Part shown: in pieces, positions 38,700-51,989 of the stretch
Position numbering within the stretch: the stretch's first letter is position 1
How the letters are laid out: every line of letters starts with the position of its first letter
Notes under the pieces: model-generated
The model's input: the letters and a program-made list of their open reading frames with translations, nothing else
What the model was told of the DNA's origin: nothing
Database searches by the model: none
Source of the DNA: Moringa oleifera
Lineage: Eukaryota; Streptophyta; Magnoliopsida; Brassicales; Moringaceae
Reading direction: 5' to 3'
Length of the DNA stretch: 64,000 nt
Assembly: GCA_021397835.1 (NCBI GenBank)
Contig: JAJFZO010000446.1
Span: 682,001 to 746,000 of the forward strand
Program-made: the position numbers and the translations under genes

Positions 38700-41600
38700 C
38701 ACACAGTAAAACATACATACATTAAAAACGTTAATTATAGTATGATCCACCAATTATCATAATTTCCATGAATTCTGGCATTCACTTATATGATCCACCA
38801 ATTATCATAACATATAGTATTCTATCCAAGATTATAATGCCCATGCCTGAATTTGATATGAATTACCCAATTATTAACCAACATGGCAAGATGGTCTCCT
38901 TTCACAAACAAAGTTACCTATGATGATTAGCCTAATGCCATTAGTTATATACCATTTTACAGGTCAATAATAATTGTACTAATTATAAGCTCAATTTCAA
39001 ACTAGCAAATCATGGAGACATCCAATATGAGAATGATCCAATTTGATAATGTCCAGTACAAGTGATCAAAGACAATTAATTATTTGATGGATTATCTATA
39101 CCAAAATGGTAGAATCATAACCTTTTCCAAATTATATTTAATTACATGATATCTTGGATTATTTAGTAACCATAATTATTCACTTGAAGCTTATCATAAT
39201 CCTATGACTGTGTAATTTTAGTCATGCATGGATGATTACTAAATAGGTTACACAAGATTTGTAAATCATAGATTAGGTTGACTTATATCGCCATGACTTG
39301 ATCATTGACATGATTGGTTAATTATCCACATTGCTGACAAAAAAGTGAATTATTTACTATGATGAAGAGTCTCAAGACCACCATCTTTTGACCTTTTGTC
39401 ATTCCTACCTACTTTGTTCACGCTTGCATGATGGCATGTAAAGCAACTCGTATAAAGTCCCTACTATTCTTGTATGATGCCAAACAAAATAGAGTCCATA
39501 ATTTAGCCTTAAATATGACCACTTAACATAGCAAAGAGACCTTAAATAAGATGAATTGCACTTTATCCATACTAGCCACTCCTAAACAAATTAAAGTAGT
39601 CAAAGATGGCAAAAAGCATCTACAACCATGTTATTTTTTTTTATTAAAGTTTATTTGGTTTTTTTAGTTTTTTGTTTTCTTTAGTTTATAAGAAACTGAT
39701 CTGCTTAATAAATAATTGAGGATTGACTTAGACTATTAACCCAAAATTGTCTATGTATACTGTCCTACCAATGGAATCAATATACCCTCTTTTAGATAAG
39801 TTTATCCAACTAGAGGTTAATCAAGGCCTTACATCCACTGAGCAAATAATTATTTTGATGGGATTAGACTTGTATATCCAAACTTTTTGGGACATTAGTT
39901 CCTTTTTATTATTGATATCATACAAAGACAGTAAGAAAGAATGCTTATTGAAATTCTAGGGACATCCTTAGCTTTAACCTAAGTAGTTGAGTGATTCTTG
40001 ATCTAAATATGACCATTAGGAGTCCCCCTTCCTAATAGATATTGGTTGTTCTACTAACTAAAACCTTACAATCTTGACATGAATTATCACTGGCTAATAA
40101 ATTATTATATTCGCATAATAAATGGAATCCCAAAATCAGTTTTTCCCACAATTGTGGATTGAATCATCCAATATACCCTAAGGACCTCTTTCCTTAGATA
40201 TATATCCAAGGGATAATTATGAGGCAAAACCTAAATTGGCTAATTGTGTACATAATTTTATTGACCAGCCAGATAGAGGTGCATAAGTTCATTTTGGGAC
40301 TAATAACATTGCATGACTTTTTTTTATTTTTTATTTTTAAAATTTTTTAACAATAGAAAATTGGAAATAGAATATTTTTAAAAACCTTGACAAGGTACCA
40401 TTCTCAACCCCAAGAGAAGATCCTTAAAATTTCTTCTATTTATAAATTATTAAAGTGATACAATGGCTAAGATAATAGGTAATTAATGTGGTAATTCAAT
40501 TTTGTATGTCTGATATAGCATGTGTCCACTAAATCGATAGATCGATGACCCAATCATAAACTCATAATCAATTGGGTAAAAGTGTGGGACAGTGATGGTG
40601 TCTGGATATTAATTGCCTTTGACAAAGAGGGACTAATAACTAATACATTAAGTGTATCAATTGACATATCGATCAATCACACCCTTATCCATAATTTAAT
40701 AATCAACTCCATGTTCTGACTGAATTTACTTATAAGTTATATCATTAATAACTCAAATTAGAATAACTAATTACGTTATATATCTAATTAATATTCCTCC
40801 TAACCATCCTAGAGCATATAATTGGGACATATATAGTCATTACGAATCATATGCCACACTCAAAGTAACCTAGCTATAACATTATTCCATTGAATTATGT
40901 TTAGTGGGTTGGGTAGTTATCTATGCTGACTTATTGTCATGAAATCTAATCACTAAACAAAGAAGTAGACAAAGAAGTAGACATGGGCTTCAAGATATCC
41001 AACCTTATAATCTCTTGTGCATTACATATAATCTTATTGGGATACTTTTAATTCACACATGGAGCATAATAAACTATCCTTTATTGTCAGGCTCAAGTAT
41101 ATATGACATGAGTTATATATTCTTTTGCTGGCTAAGCTATAGTGATATTATTAGTTGCATTTTTTCACCTTATATCCAACGTTCTCTGATTGAGTAGTTA
41201 CCATGCCCTCACAAGATTGATAGAATATCTCAATCAATCAATAGACAAAGGAATACACATGGGCTATCATATCCACCACTTTACTGATAATGATCTGGAT
41301 TTAACCTACTTTGTCTTTAACAGAATGATCAATAGATGTCACCTATTGTTGGCAAGTAAGAGAGTTATATATGTTGGTAGTCTAGCCTTGTTTGAATGGT
41401 TCATGTAGAGGTTAAGTGTATCCACATCGCACTATCATTCATTATGATTGTAACCAGCATTAGGTTGTCCTCCAGATATGATTACTACCTATGTGAATAA
41501 TTTACTAATTCCTTTGGATATGACCATTTCATAATTAAGGTTAGCCAAGAAATGGGTAACCTAACTTATGAAACAATAATTAGTAGGCCTATGTTGTCCC

Positions 41601-41764
41601 ATACATTAGTTTTGGGACATCAACTTATACACATGGAAAGAGGGATATCCCAACAACATACTCTTAAGTTCTAGGTTTTATTAACTAACAAGAATATGAT
41701 CAAGTTACTGGTAAGGGTTTATTGCTCTTTAGATATTTTTAATGCATCAAATAATTTTGCCATA
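38700..41764. repeat. AT-rich, highly diverged repeat landscape, left part
   Basis: No gene is visible. Recurrent words point to old repetition: 'tatgatccaccaattatcataa' at 38741 and 38790, 'aga.atgggct.c…atatcca' at about 40980 and 41258, and 'tataattgggacatat' at 40816 with relatives at about 44350, 44965 and 46357 on the far side of the solo LTR. Spacing is irregular and I could not derive a unit. Confidence 0.4.
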
Positions 41765-43448
41765 TGTCGACACCTATTTGGCAGTATATGCTGCATTTAC
41801 TATTCTGCAACATATACTGCAATTGTTGCAAGGATACTACAGTGATGTTACATTTACTATAAGGATACTGCAGTGAGGCAATAATATAGCTGCTTACTGC
41901 TGCATTAAATGGGGCTTGGCCAAGGTTTATAAATACCCACCTTGGTATAGAGCTTAAGGGAGGATTTTGAAATAGTGTTATAGAGAGAAATGCTAAGAAA
42001 TTTTTGAGGGCTTGGAGAATAATTGGAGAAAGTTATTGAAGAGGGAATAGTAATTTAAAAATATATATGTAAAAAAGAGTTAGAGAGATATTCTTTGATA
42101 ACAAGAGATTTAGAGTAGAAATTCTCAAATCAAAAGTTATTTCCTCTTGGAGAATAAGGTAACCTTTTCTTTTTTAGATTTTATCATCAGTTATTTTTCA
42201 CCCATTTATCTTTCTTTCTTGTGAATATTTTATTTCATTTATTTACTTACTTGTTATGTGTATGTATATATATATATTATTTCTCTTGCACACATGAATC
42301 TTTTTATCCATTTTCATTTTATTCTCATTTGCATTCTTATTTACCTTATATATTGATGTTTTTATATTTTCTTATTTATGAGTACACATAACTTTTTATT
42401 TTTCATGTCAAATAAATAAAAAAATTAGGTAAAAAAAAGATAGTGTATGAAAATAATGAGCAAAACAACAAACATGTAAGGTAGTAGAAATCGATGGGAT
42501 TTGGTATATGCCAAAAAAAGATAAAATTAAAGAAAAGACCAAAAAGAGTGGTTAAGGAATAGTTATCATTGTTTGTGAAAAAAAAAAAAAAAGATAAGAG
42601 GAAGATTGGTATGAAACAAAAAGCATTTGCTTGAAAAAATTACTTTGTTTGTAATAATAAGAACATCTCAAGGAAAAAATATTCGTATTCTTTAAAATAT
42701 TTTGTTTTTATGGCCTTCAATTCAATTTTTATTTTCAATTAATGAAATTATGAATGTTGAATTTAAGGCCTATATCAAATATTAATTATTTGCTTGTGTA
42801 ATGGTCGTGAGACTTCGAAATTATTTATATGTTTTACATAAAGTGGCAATGCATGTATATTAAAATGTCCTTGAATTAGCATGAATAACAATAAAAAATA
42901 CATATTTTGAGGATTAGGGATTGAACAAGAGTGAGACCTCCATATTCTCCATCATAAAAAATGTTTTAAGATTAGAGGTTAAGCAAGAGCGAAACCTCTA
43001 CATCTTCCCACATGAAATGATTTTAAAAATTAAAGAAAAAGAAAAGTTAAACCTTTATATTCTTCAAAACATTAAAATTTTACTTGTTTTCACGTCATGT
43101 ACATTTTTTTTAGATATATTTTTTGGGATTCAATTTTAAAAATCAAATGATTTTCAAAATTGAGAAATAATCATGATCAATTGGTATCAATTTTTAAGCA
43201 TCGTGGGGATACTAATCCTTCCTTGCACGTAATTGACTCGAACTCATATTTTTAATTTCGAAAAACCAATGTTGCCTTATTTATATTTTTGAAGAGAAAA
43301 TGAATTTTGGTGTCCAATCACACTGTAAAAAGGATTGGTGACGACTCCCTTTATTTTTAGTTTCTAAAATCTTTTCCAAAGAAAATCTCTCAAATACATT
43401 TTCAAGTGGATCAAAGAATTCGACCCCAATTGAAAATAAGTTGTGACA
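41765..43448 (+). mobile_element. Solo LTR of a Tat/Ogre-like Ty3 retrotransposon with CCATA target duplication
   Basis: It starts TGTCGACACC and ends AAGTTGTGACA. The 5 bp on both sides are CCATA (41760-41764 and 43449-43453), a perfect target site duplication. No internal domain is present, so it is a solo LTR left by recombination between two LTRs. It is homologous, inverted, to 29543-31902. The end sequence with 'gacgactccc' and 'gaattcgaccccaattg' resembles LTR ends of the Tat/Ogre lineage. Length is 1,684 bp. Confidence 0.93.
41926..41934 (+). promoter_or_regulatory. TATA box of the solo LTR
   Basis: TTATAAATA sits about 160 bp inside the LTR between CCAAGGT and ACCTTGG, the same inverted repeat as around the TATA box of the homologous LTR. 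The upstream U3 contains short repeats of the 'atactgcagtga' / 'ctgcattta' type. Confidence 0.75.
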
Positions 43449-43453
43449 CCATA

Positions 43454-46400
43454 TCATGACAAAATAGGATGAACTCTCCATTATTAGAATGCAAGAGTGC
43501 AATTCATAAGTAGCGTGCACCTTTGTGTTATACGATGGCATTGCAAAGGCTCTAATCTACATGGAAATAATAGGTTATCTGACCTAATAATTATGATTAT
43601 CATAAATTCGATATGCTTTAGAAAAATTCATGTTTGGTAGACTACATGATAAGCGTAGTTTGATACTTATATTGAATTATTATGATCATAATATCAGCCA
43701 TGTCTTATCTGGCAAGGCTATCCAATAACCAAGTTAATAGGATACCCCCATGAGGCAAAGTACTTAAGTTGGCAATATAATAACATATCATGGGGCTAAG
43801 GATAATCTATTAATGATAAAGGAAATAAATAGGAGAATTAATTAATTTAAAAGGCATCCCATGTCCATCTAATAATCAACACTAGACCAATTATACGATT
43901 ATGTATGACAAGTCGACAATCAATGATGGCATGTATGTAACCAAGGTTAGTAACCAAATATATGCTACTAATATCAAGTAATCGTCCATCTTTCCATATG
44001 GCCATTAATTATGGTATCTCACCTTTGCATCGATTTAGTATGAATACCCAAATTGAGTTGGGTAAGGCCTAAATGTAGTGGAAATATTCACCCACAAGCC
44101 TATTTCTTGCATTTTCACCAAATATTTGTTGAATCATGAGGTTAACCTAAATCATGTAATACTTTGCTACCATAGGTTGGTAGATAATGGGTGATCTTAT
44201 AACCATATCTTAATAAATCAACTTTTGGATACGGTTATGAGATAGACGATTAGGACATCATAGCCAAAGTGATGAATATCACTATTGGTAATGGGTCATT
44301 ATTGCAGAACATTACGAATAAGTCACCTTGACCGATTCTAGAACATCCATATATAATTGGGTACATATAATCAACCGGTTGCTAAAAGATATAATCTATG
44401 GGAATGACAAGTTGGGATATGATTAGCACTCATTAACTAGTGTGAGCATATGTGCCTTTCTTGAGTGTGTATATCAAGATAGTCAATTAGACAGAAAGGA
44501 AGGCCATTATGGGATAATAGGGCATTTGATGCTACACTGAGTCTTTTCTACAATCTTCTTTGTGTACTAGTAAAATAACACTAACAATTGTTTCTCCTCT
44601 ACCATTCAATTATGTAGTTCACAGATTATCCTTTGGGATGATCACCATGACATAAAAGAACCCTCTGGCCAATGGTAACCACAACCCTAGTATTTGGGCA
44701 TTAATGTGCTTTTTTAATTTGTCACTAATGATTTAGAGTTAGGTATGAATTTAAGGTTAATCATAGTTATCGTGAAATATGAAAGGCCATTGATATGCCT
44801 TAACTGGATGGAAAGATTGATCAACGAATTAATGGACTATATGGATATCCGAGGGTAATCTAACCTAATTCCTATATAGATAAGATCATAGTTACCTAAT
44901 ATATGTAATTTAAAAATCTACTTAAATAAACTCGCAAAAGATATCGACATCCATGACACTCCTTATATAATGGGTACATAAATACATATGATTCTTTCAG
45001 TGTACACCTAAAATAAGACCTCCATATCTTTCTCATATTTTGTAAGTTGACTTTATAAGGATCATTGTCGAAGAGATAAACTATACATGTTTAGTCGACC
45101 ACATGCTTGATCCGTACTAACTCTGCTTAATGATTAGCAACTTATATGTTACCTAGAGTAAATGTGCATAAAGTTATCAACTAACAATCTGATTATATCC
45201 CCATCAAATTTAGGGTGACAAAAACATTGAATATATTCTCCATGGATATATCAACTTGATGTGGTGCTAAGGTCATAAATGGCCCATATTCGAGACATCA
45301 TATAATAAAACCCCATTATCATTGATTCAATAATCATAACCCATGGTGATAAACTCCATTGGGCCAAGTCCAATATACATAAGGATAAAAAGGGCTAATG
45401 AAAGAAAGAGACAACGACTAGAATAGGTGATTGCACATAAATCATGAGTGATCGATTGTTAGCATAGGGTACAATTGTGATTGTTAGGTCAGTCATAACA
45501 TTATGGTTAACCATATTGTATTTTATCAATCTATTCATAGACATGGGTTAAATAAGACATACATTATTATGATATGTAGATTAAGACTTAATAAGTTAGC
45601 TTTACAATTTGGGTTGGTACAAGAGGAATTGATAAATACAAAATCTTGTATAAAAGAAACACCATAGTAACGTAGCAAAAGCAAAAACCATCTACATCTT
45701 TTTAATAATAATTATTATACATATTCTTCTCAACACTAAAGATATGCATTGAATGTAGCAAACAATTGAGTCAATCACAAACTTATATATGGTAATGAGG
45801 TATTATATCACTTAGGTGTCATTAATGTGATTTACAATTAATTATTCTCAATATAGTATCAATCAAGAGTTATTGATAGGCTTAATTATATCTCCAACTC
45901 AACTATTTCTTAGGCCTTATTATTGGATCAACAAGATACAACTTGAAAGACATGAAACATAAACCATCCCATCTGATTGATCCAAGTTGAATACGATATT
46001 AGATTAATGTTCGACAAATTAAATTGTCCATATAGATAATTTTTCAAAACCTATTGGATACCATCAAATGATGTGATTGTGTTTTATATCCTAGTGCAAT
46101 AAATGATCACAACCCAATTTACTAATTAATATAAGATATTGGTTATATTACATATCTATTTATCCGTCATGAATTAGGTTCGCGTTTTCCATATGGGTTG
46201 GTGGATGAGCAGTGCATTTTGTGATTAGGATATCATTAGTGCTATAACAAGGAATAGTAGTCATATGATGTGCTATCGCATATACCAAATCCAAATTGAT
46301 GGAGAGTACCTCATAAAATTAGGTGAATTTGTATAAAGCCCTTTAGTATTCCCTCAATTGGGCACATGATTTATAATTCGATTAATGGGATAATAGCTTA

Positions 46401-48577
46401 TGGATGGTTATTCATAATTAATGACTCATAATCTATTAACCTTAGGTCAATTATAACATAATCCGCAGTGAAAGATGTATACAATTTCTCAAAGTAATTT
46501 GGTATCCAAGTGACCAAATTAATGAGTGGTTACTTGACTCCTTGTGGACAAACATACCCCTTAATCTATCTCTAATTATTGCCTCCTTTTGGCTAAAAAC
46601 TGACAAATCTCATGGTTACAATCATAATTGATGACATTATGGCTAAATATTCCTACCTAATTACCAGACATTACTAATCTTGAATTAAAAATTAAGGGAT
46701 AGAACATAATGTAATAAACAAGATTAACATTAAGGGATCCTATTTATATAGATATCTAGTCATGTAATTACTGATATCTTTAACTTATATAGGATAGTTT
46801 AAATCATGGATGAGATACAAATTAGATTAATTGATGGAGATTAGTATAAGACTCTTTACCAAACCATGGATTATCCGTCCATAAATACCTAGGGGAAATA
46901 GGGTGACTATATATACTAACATATACTTCGTACATGCAATTGATTATAGTGAATTATTTAATGTTTTGGTCACGAGTAAAAACTACATTTTATAATTGGT
47001 TATACATGTCCCCAAGGGTATCAACTATAATTATTGATGTACACTTATATTCATGTATAACTTGTGTTGGTTAAAAATGATTATTATCAGGAGACCTATC
47101 TACTAAGATTATGTTTTCACAAGTTAGCTCATTCATTGTTGTATGAGCTTATAGTTGGCTATAAGAGATGGAATTTAATATATTCATAATAAATTATCCA
47201 TTATTTATCATGCAAATAAGGCTACTATTGTAAGCCATGTATTATAACACACATAACGTTATCTTATAGGTGAGATATAATTAATATATCATATTAATCA
47301 TGACAAGTAATTCTTCTAGATTTTTTTGGTATTGTCTAGTTAACATGTCTAAATTGGTTGACAAAGCATAAACTGACACATCAATCATGACCTTGGGAAA
47401 AAGGATAACATGCCCATTTTAATTACCTCATATATGTTTCACATTAGGTTAATTATCTAATCGGATTGATCAAAACTGATTCCAAATAATTCACCACTGT
47501 AAACAATATATAATAGCATTATGGCATCCAACATTTTAGTATGGTATAAGTTGGATATAGGCCTATTGGCCTTCATCTCACACTATTGTGATGATCAATC
47601 CACTAAGACCTTCTAGTTATTATATGTATGGATGATTACCCTCTATCACCTTTATAGTTTACTTATATGTGTCACTGCATATAACTGATGTTTGAAATGA
47701 CTAAGTCAAATTACTATAGGCTCATAATAGATTACTGTCAACTATATATTTTAAGTAAAATTAATTGTCAATTTTTAGTTGAGTATCATATATCTAGCAC
47801 ATGTAACATACACATCATGCATGATCAAACATACACATCATGACGATGAATGCTGGATATAATCAGAGAGAACAATCAAGATTGGTCATTATCATATGAT
47901 ATATCAGTTATGATCATGGTTAATGGAATGGTGCCTTTATGCGGATAAAATCAATACCCTAATGCGACATACTTATGTAACAACACTAATAATATCCTAA
48001 CCATCAAATGCACTACTCATCCACCAACCTTTATGAGAAACATGAACCTAATTCGTAAAGGATAAATATATATACAATATAACTCATATCTTTTATCAAC
48101 TAGTAAATTGGGTTGTGTTCAATTAATACTCTGAGATACATAACATAATCGTATCATTTAAATTTATACTTACATAGTGTAATTTATCCAAATAATTATG
48201 TTAACCTAGCAATTATCTAGCTATTTCAAAATCCTTAGTTAATACGTCACCTAAACATGCTAATTTGGTCAGTTATTGGAAATCATAAATTAGGTATCAA
48301 TATTGATACGAATTAGTTGGACAATGATACCCAACCATAGGTTGGTAATATCTCTCATAATAGCTTGGTAAATTAGTAAATTACGCATTTAAGGTAACTA
48401 ATGTATCAATAACCCTCAATACTTAGGCCATATATTAAATACATTTATCTTCAATTGTTATGGATACACTTACTCATTCAATCTAATAGCATTTACTGAT
48501 GATAACCATCCTCAAATACCATAGTAAACTTATCCAATACTGGGATGAGATATAGTTATAATAGTACTAATAACAAA
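43454..48577. repeat. AT-rich, highly diverged repeat landscape, right part
   Basis: It continues the sequence interrupted by the solo LTR. Words such as 'aattgggtacata', 'accaattata', 'ggttaattatc' and 'atgattatcataa' keep recurring, but no unit or coding frame can be fixed. I see no gene, RNA gene or terminal structure in these 5 kb. Confidence 0.4.
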
Positions 48578-48587
48578 TACTATTACA

Positions 48588-48800
48588 AATAATAGTTTTA
48601 ATGATAGTTAAAAATGGCTTTTAATTACACTTATAAAACTGTCATCTTTGTTCATATCATTAAAAGGGAGAGGTTTCAATGACAATTATTGAAAACTATC
48701 ATTAAAGGCCCCCTTTTAATGACAGTTATGATAGAACTGTCATTAAAAAGGTCCCCTTTCAGTGACAGTTTTATTAGAACTGTTATTAAAGATATATAAT
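48588..48800. repeat. Subterminal inverted motifs of element C
   Basis: TTTTAATGACAGTT and its inverse AACTGTCATTAAAA alternate about eight times (for example near 48600, 48645, 48680, 48715, 48735 and 48765). Pairs such as 'aatgacagtt…agaactgtcatta' make local hairpins. The motif differs from that of A (TATGACGGTC) and E (TAGCGACA). Confidence 0.75.
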
Positions 48801-49170
48801 ATTTTATTAATTTCGAAATAAATACAAAATTTTTATATTCAAATTATTCAAAACATATATATTCTTCACTCTTCCACATCAACCATATATATCAATACAA
48901 TTCTTCACAATATGCGACCAAAATTTTCTCCATCAAAATTAAATTACAGTATGTAAATGTGACTTTTCAATTAAATTTAGTCAACACATATAAGTATACA
49001 ATTATCAGATACGCTAATCACAATTCTTTTTATACACTTCAATGAAACAACTATACTATCTTTCTTCCTTCAACATAATTATACCAACACTTTAATACCA
49101 ACACTTAAATGAAACAACTATACTATCTTTTGTCCTTCAACATAATTACAGCAATACTTCAATACCAACA

Positions 49171-49275
49171 TTTTAACACTTCAATACCAACACTTCAATG
49201 AAAAAACACTTCAATACCAGCACTTCAATGAAAAAACACTTCAATACCAACACTTCAATGAAAATACTTTTTTCT
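49171..49275. repeat. 30-bp tandem repeat, about 3.5 copies
   Basis: The unit 'cacttcaataccaacacttc' plus 'aatgaaaaaa' repeats with an exact 30-bp period at 49171, 49201 and 49231, with a partial copy after. Just before it, at about 49038 and 49104, is a 66-bp spaced direct repeat ('gaaacaactatactatcttt'). Confidence 0.9.
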
Positions 49276-49823
49276 GTTATACACTTCAATACCATTCTCA
49301 CTGAAAACCGTCATTACTTCTTTCTTGTTTGGATACACTTCAACATAATCCAATCCAAAAAAGTAATAAAAGATTAACAAAAGAAAAAAAATAAATTTGA
49401 TGTCATAATTGAACTCCATATGTATAACACATGAATTTAAATATACATTATCATACATAATTCTAAAAATTCAACTACATAAATTCAAGGATGTTCATGT
49501 GTACAAAAATCTTCAAAGTTCAACTTTTTAATGTGGCACTCCAAATAAATTATCCAACCTCCTTTCTAACTTCATCAATATCCAATTGGGTATAAGTATC
49601 TATATCCACTAACTATATTTGTATTAAAAAAAATGGTTAGTCCAATTAAAACTTTTAGTAAGCACATGAATTCATTACTAAAGTATTTATATAAGTAAAT
49701 GCTTAAAAACTTACCATTTTTGCATATGAGATATTTCTATCATGTCTATCAATGATGACTCTTAAAAATTTTATAATATAATATCCATAAATGATGCAAT
49801 TAAGCATTACCTTAAAAAATACT

Positions 49824-50300
49824 TAAACCCACAATCCTTCATCATTTTCTCGAGCATATGTAAGATGATGGTCATCTATTCGGTTAAATAAATCAATAGG
49901 TGGTAAATTTATTATAAAAAGACGTGTGATCTCTACTTATATTGCACAAATCATCATCATCATAGTCTTTTGGAGGTATTGACAATACTATGAACCATTG
50001 GCATCAATTGGATCTTTAATGTAAAATACTTGTCTTGCTTGTGAAGCCAATATAAACTGATCATTTTTATGTCCAATCCGATTGAGATCAACTAGCACAA
50101 CTCCTAGATCATCAACTTTAACACCACTACTATTCTTAATCCCATCACATTTGAAAACTAGAACACTAAACAATATATAATTTAGTTCCTATATTTCTTG
50201 TACAACTCCATAAAATGACAAATCAACATATATCAGATTTTTATCCTTAGCACTAGAGATTTGCACGGTACTGGCAACTAGAGTGATAAAGATTTATAGT
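49824..50300 (-). pseudogene. TNP2 C-terminus (DUF4216) relic of element C
   Basis: On the minus strand VQISSAKDKNLIYVDLSFYG starts at about 50270. It runs into VLVFKCDGIKNSSGVKVDD and ILASQARQVFYIKDP (50173-49990), the DUF4216 domain, closely parallel to 4533-4276 in element A. It ends YARENDEGLWV and a stop at 49824, the usual C-terminus of this TNP2 subfamily. In-frame stops occur at least twice. Nothing of the catalytic core remains. Confidence 0.85.
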
Positions 50301-50845
50301 AAGTGCTTATCAAACCTCAAGACTCATATATTCTACCGCATGCAAGATCAAGAATCTTCATTGGGATAATTGTTGTTGATGAATCTTTAGGATTTGACTC
50401 ATTTGGACTTACTACAAATGACTCATCATGAGTTTTCAAAAAAAAATATATTGATTTTCTTGAATCAAATGATATATTGAGTTTACTTCATCAAGTTGAA
50501 AGTCAAGACTTATTTCAAGTCTAATCTATGATGCTTAATCTCAAATCTTTGGGTCCAGTACTCATGGGGATCTTTACTCGATATGTCATCAGAATCAAAG
50601 CCTTAAATAATTAGAAACTAAGCTCACGTCGAGTATTCGATTATGCAAAATTAATTCAAGGTACTCTTCATCAAGGTTGAGATTTCTAGCAAACTATTAT
50701 GCGAACAATGATCATCCCAATCACTCTAACTACAAACGGAGATTGGATTTGAAAATTCAAACTTCATTAATTAAAAAGAGAATTCTCACATTCAAAAAGA
50801 AAGAATTACAACTTAAGGAAGACTTAGGCTAGGTTGTGGTCTCAG
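50301..50845. other. Region between CACTA C and the gypsy-type gene relic
   Basis: No frame or repeat can be supported. By position it is the 3' non-coding part of the minus-strand retroelement gene that ends at 50846. Confidence 0.4.
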
Positions 50846-51712
50846 CTATTTGGGGTGTAGAGGCAGCTTAGTAAGGTATTCATGGCAAGCGCTGATGTCC
50901 TTTCATCAGTTGGCCTCTCAGCCATTTCCTTCATATCTGCAAGTAAGACCTTCAGATCTTCTGAAAAAACTAACGAGGTTTTTGTACAAGGAGCCACCTG
51001 CACTCTCAACAAGTTTATATTTAGATTAATCTCTTAGATTGTACGTCTTTGGATGGTCTAGCACACCTTATAAGACTGTTCCCCGATCTCAGTGCCATAT
51101 GCATCATTCATTCAAAACTTATCCATGACATGAGATCAAGCTTCCTCTGAGCTGTCCTTAACTCATCTAGATGTGACAAGATAAGTTCTTTCTTAGCATG
51201 ACTTATCCTGGCATCAACATTGGCCTGCACTTAGGCCAACTTTGCCTTCAGTCCATTCACATTTGCCTTAGCCTTGACTGGGAGGTTCTTTACCCTTTTA
51301 ACTCAACTACTTAACCATGGACCTTTTGTGACAACATTGATAATCGACTCATTGGTGCATGAGCTTCCTGGCATCAACATTGGCTTGCACTTAGGCCAAC
51401 TTTGCCTTCAGTCCATTCACATTTGCCTTAGCCTTGACCGGGAGGTTCTTTACCCTTTTAACTCAACTACATAACCGTGGACCTTTTGACAGCATTGATA
51501 GTCGACTCATTGGTGCCTCAGCTTCTTTTATGAAAATGATGAAGGTTGACAGTGGTATGGTTGTACTTACTAACAAGCACAACCATCCTTCTAGCAAACT
51601 GCAAACAACAAAGGAAGAACACAAGTTAGAAATCTATAGTTACATTGAAAAAAGAAAAAAAAAATGGAAAGTTAAAAAGAACCGATGCTTACCTCTGTGA
51701 AATAGAGCATGT
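50846..51712 (-). pseudogene. C-terminal half of a gypsy-type retroelement gene, cut by element E
   Basis: On the minus strand, near 51460-51370, VKAKANVNGLKAKLA is a Lys/Ala-rich, heptad-like stretch. At about 50965-50846 there is EDLKVLLADMKEMAERPTDE then ALAMNTLLSCLYTPNS and a stop. Such coiled-coil tails follow the 'putative gypsy type transposon' domain in many plant retroelement proteins. Its N-terminal half lies on the same strand beyond element E (63186-62084). Frame changes and stops show it is dead. A 160-bp tandem duplication lies inside it. Confidence 0.55.
51207..51525. repeat. 160-bp tandem duplication inside the gypsy-type relic
   Basis: The segment 'cctggcatcaacattggc…tgcacttaggccaactttgcc…' at 51207-51366 is repeated at 51367-51525 with an exact 160-bp offset and only a few differences (about 95% identity by eye). 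160 is not a multiple of 3, so it breaks the frame of the minus-strand gene. Confidence 0.95.
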
Positions 51713-51989
51713 CACTACAAAAAAATTAAAAAATAGCGACACAATTTAGTGATTGATCTTATCAGTCGCTAAATAATGACAAAATAGCGACATATTTATT
51801 ATAGAATAAAAATTTTATCATAGTGATGAAATACTGATAGATTAGCGACACACGTTATTTTTGTCACTAAATTTACTTTTAATTAATTTATTTAAATTTT
51901 TAATTATCTTAACAACAGACTAGCGACCGAATTTTAATTGGTAGCTAATCAAAGATTTAGCGACCGCAAGGTTTCGATCACTATTTACA
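51713..51989. repeat. 5' terminal and subterminal region of element E
   Basis: After the TIR come spaced copies of TAGCGAC in both orientations (51737, 51767 inverse, 51786, 51845, 51921, 51958), the likely binding sites of the Transposase_24/TNPA-type protein. Similar motifs also lie just beyond the GC-rich array, at 53935-53985. Confidence 0.8.

Larger units (their letters stand above)
48578..50300 (-). mobile_element. CACTA element C, 3'-end remnant
   Basis: The left end has a degenerate terminus (about 48578, 'tactattacaaataat'). It is followed to 48800 by alternating AATGACAGTT / AACTGTCATT motifs, an arrangement like the subterminal region of element A. Further in, on the minus strand, is the DUF4216 C-terminus of a TNP2 protein. 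The element stops near 50300 with no second terminus and no Transposase_24 gene, so it is both internally deleted and truncated. Confidence 0.65.

Noticed and set aside
29543..43448. A complete LTR retrotransposon between the two LTRs
   Set aside because: The LTRs are in opposite orientation. The right one has its own perfect target duplication, and the interval holds a terpene synthase pseudogene, not gag-pol.
49171..49275. CRISPR-like 30-bp direct repeats
   Set aside because: There are no spacers; the units are directly contiguous in a plant transposon remnant.
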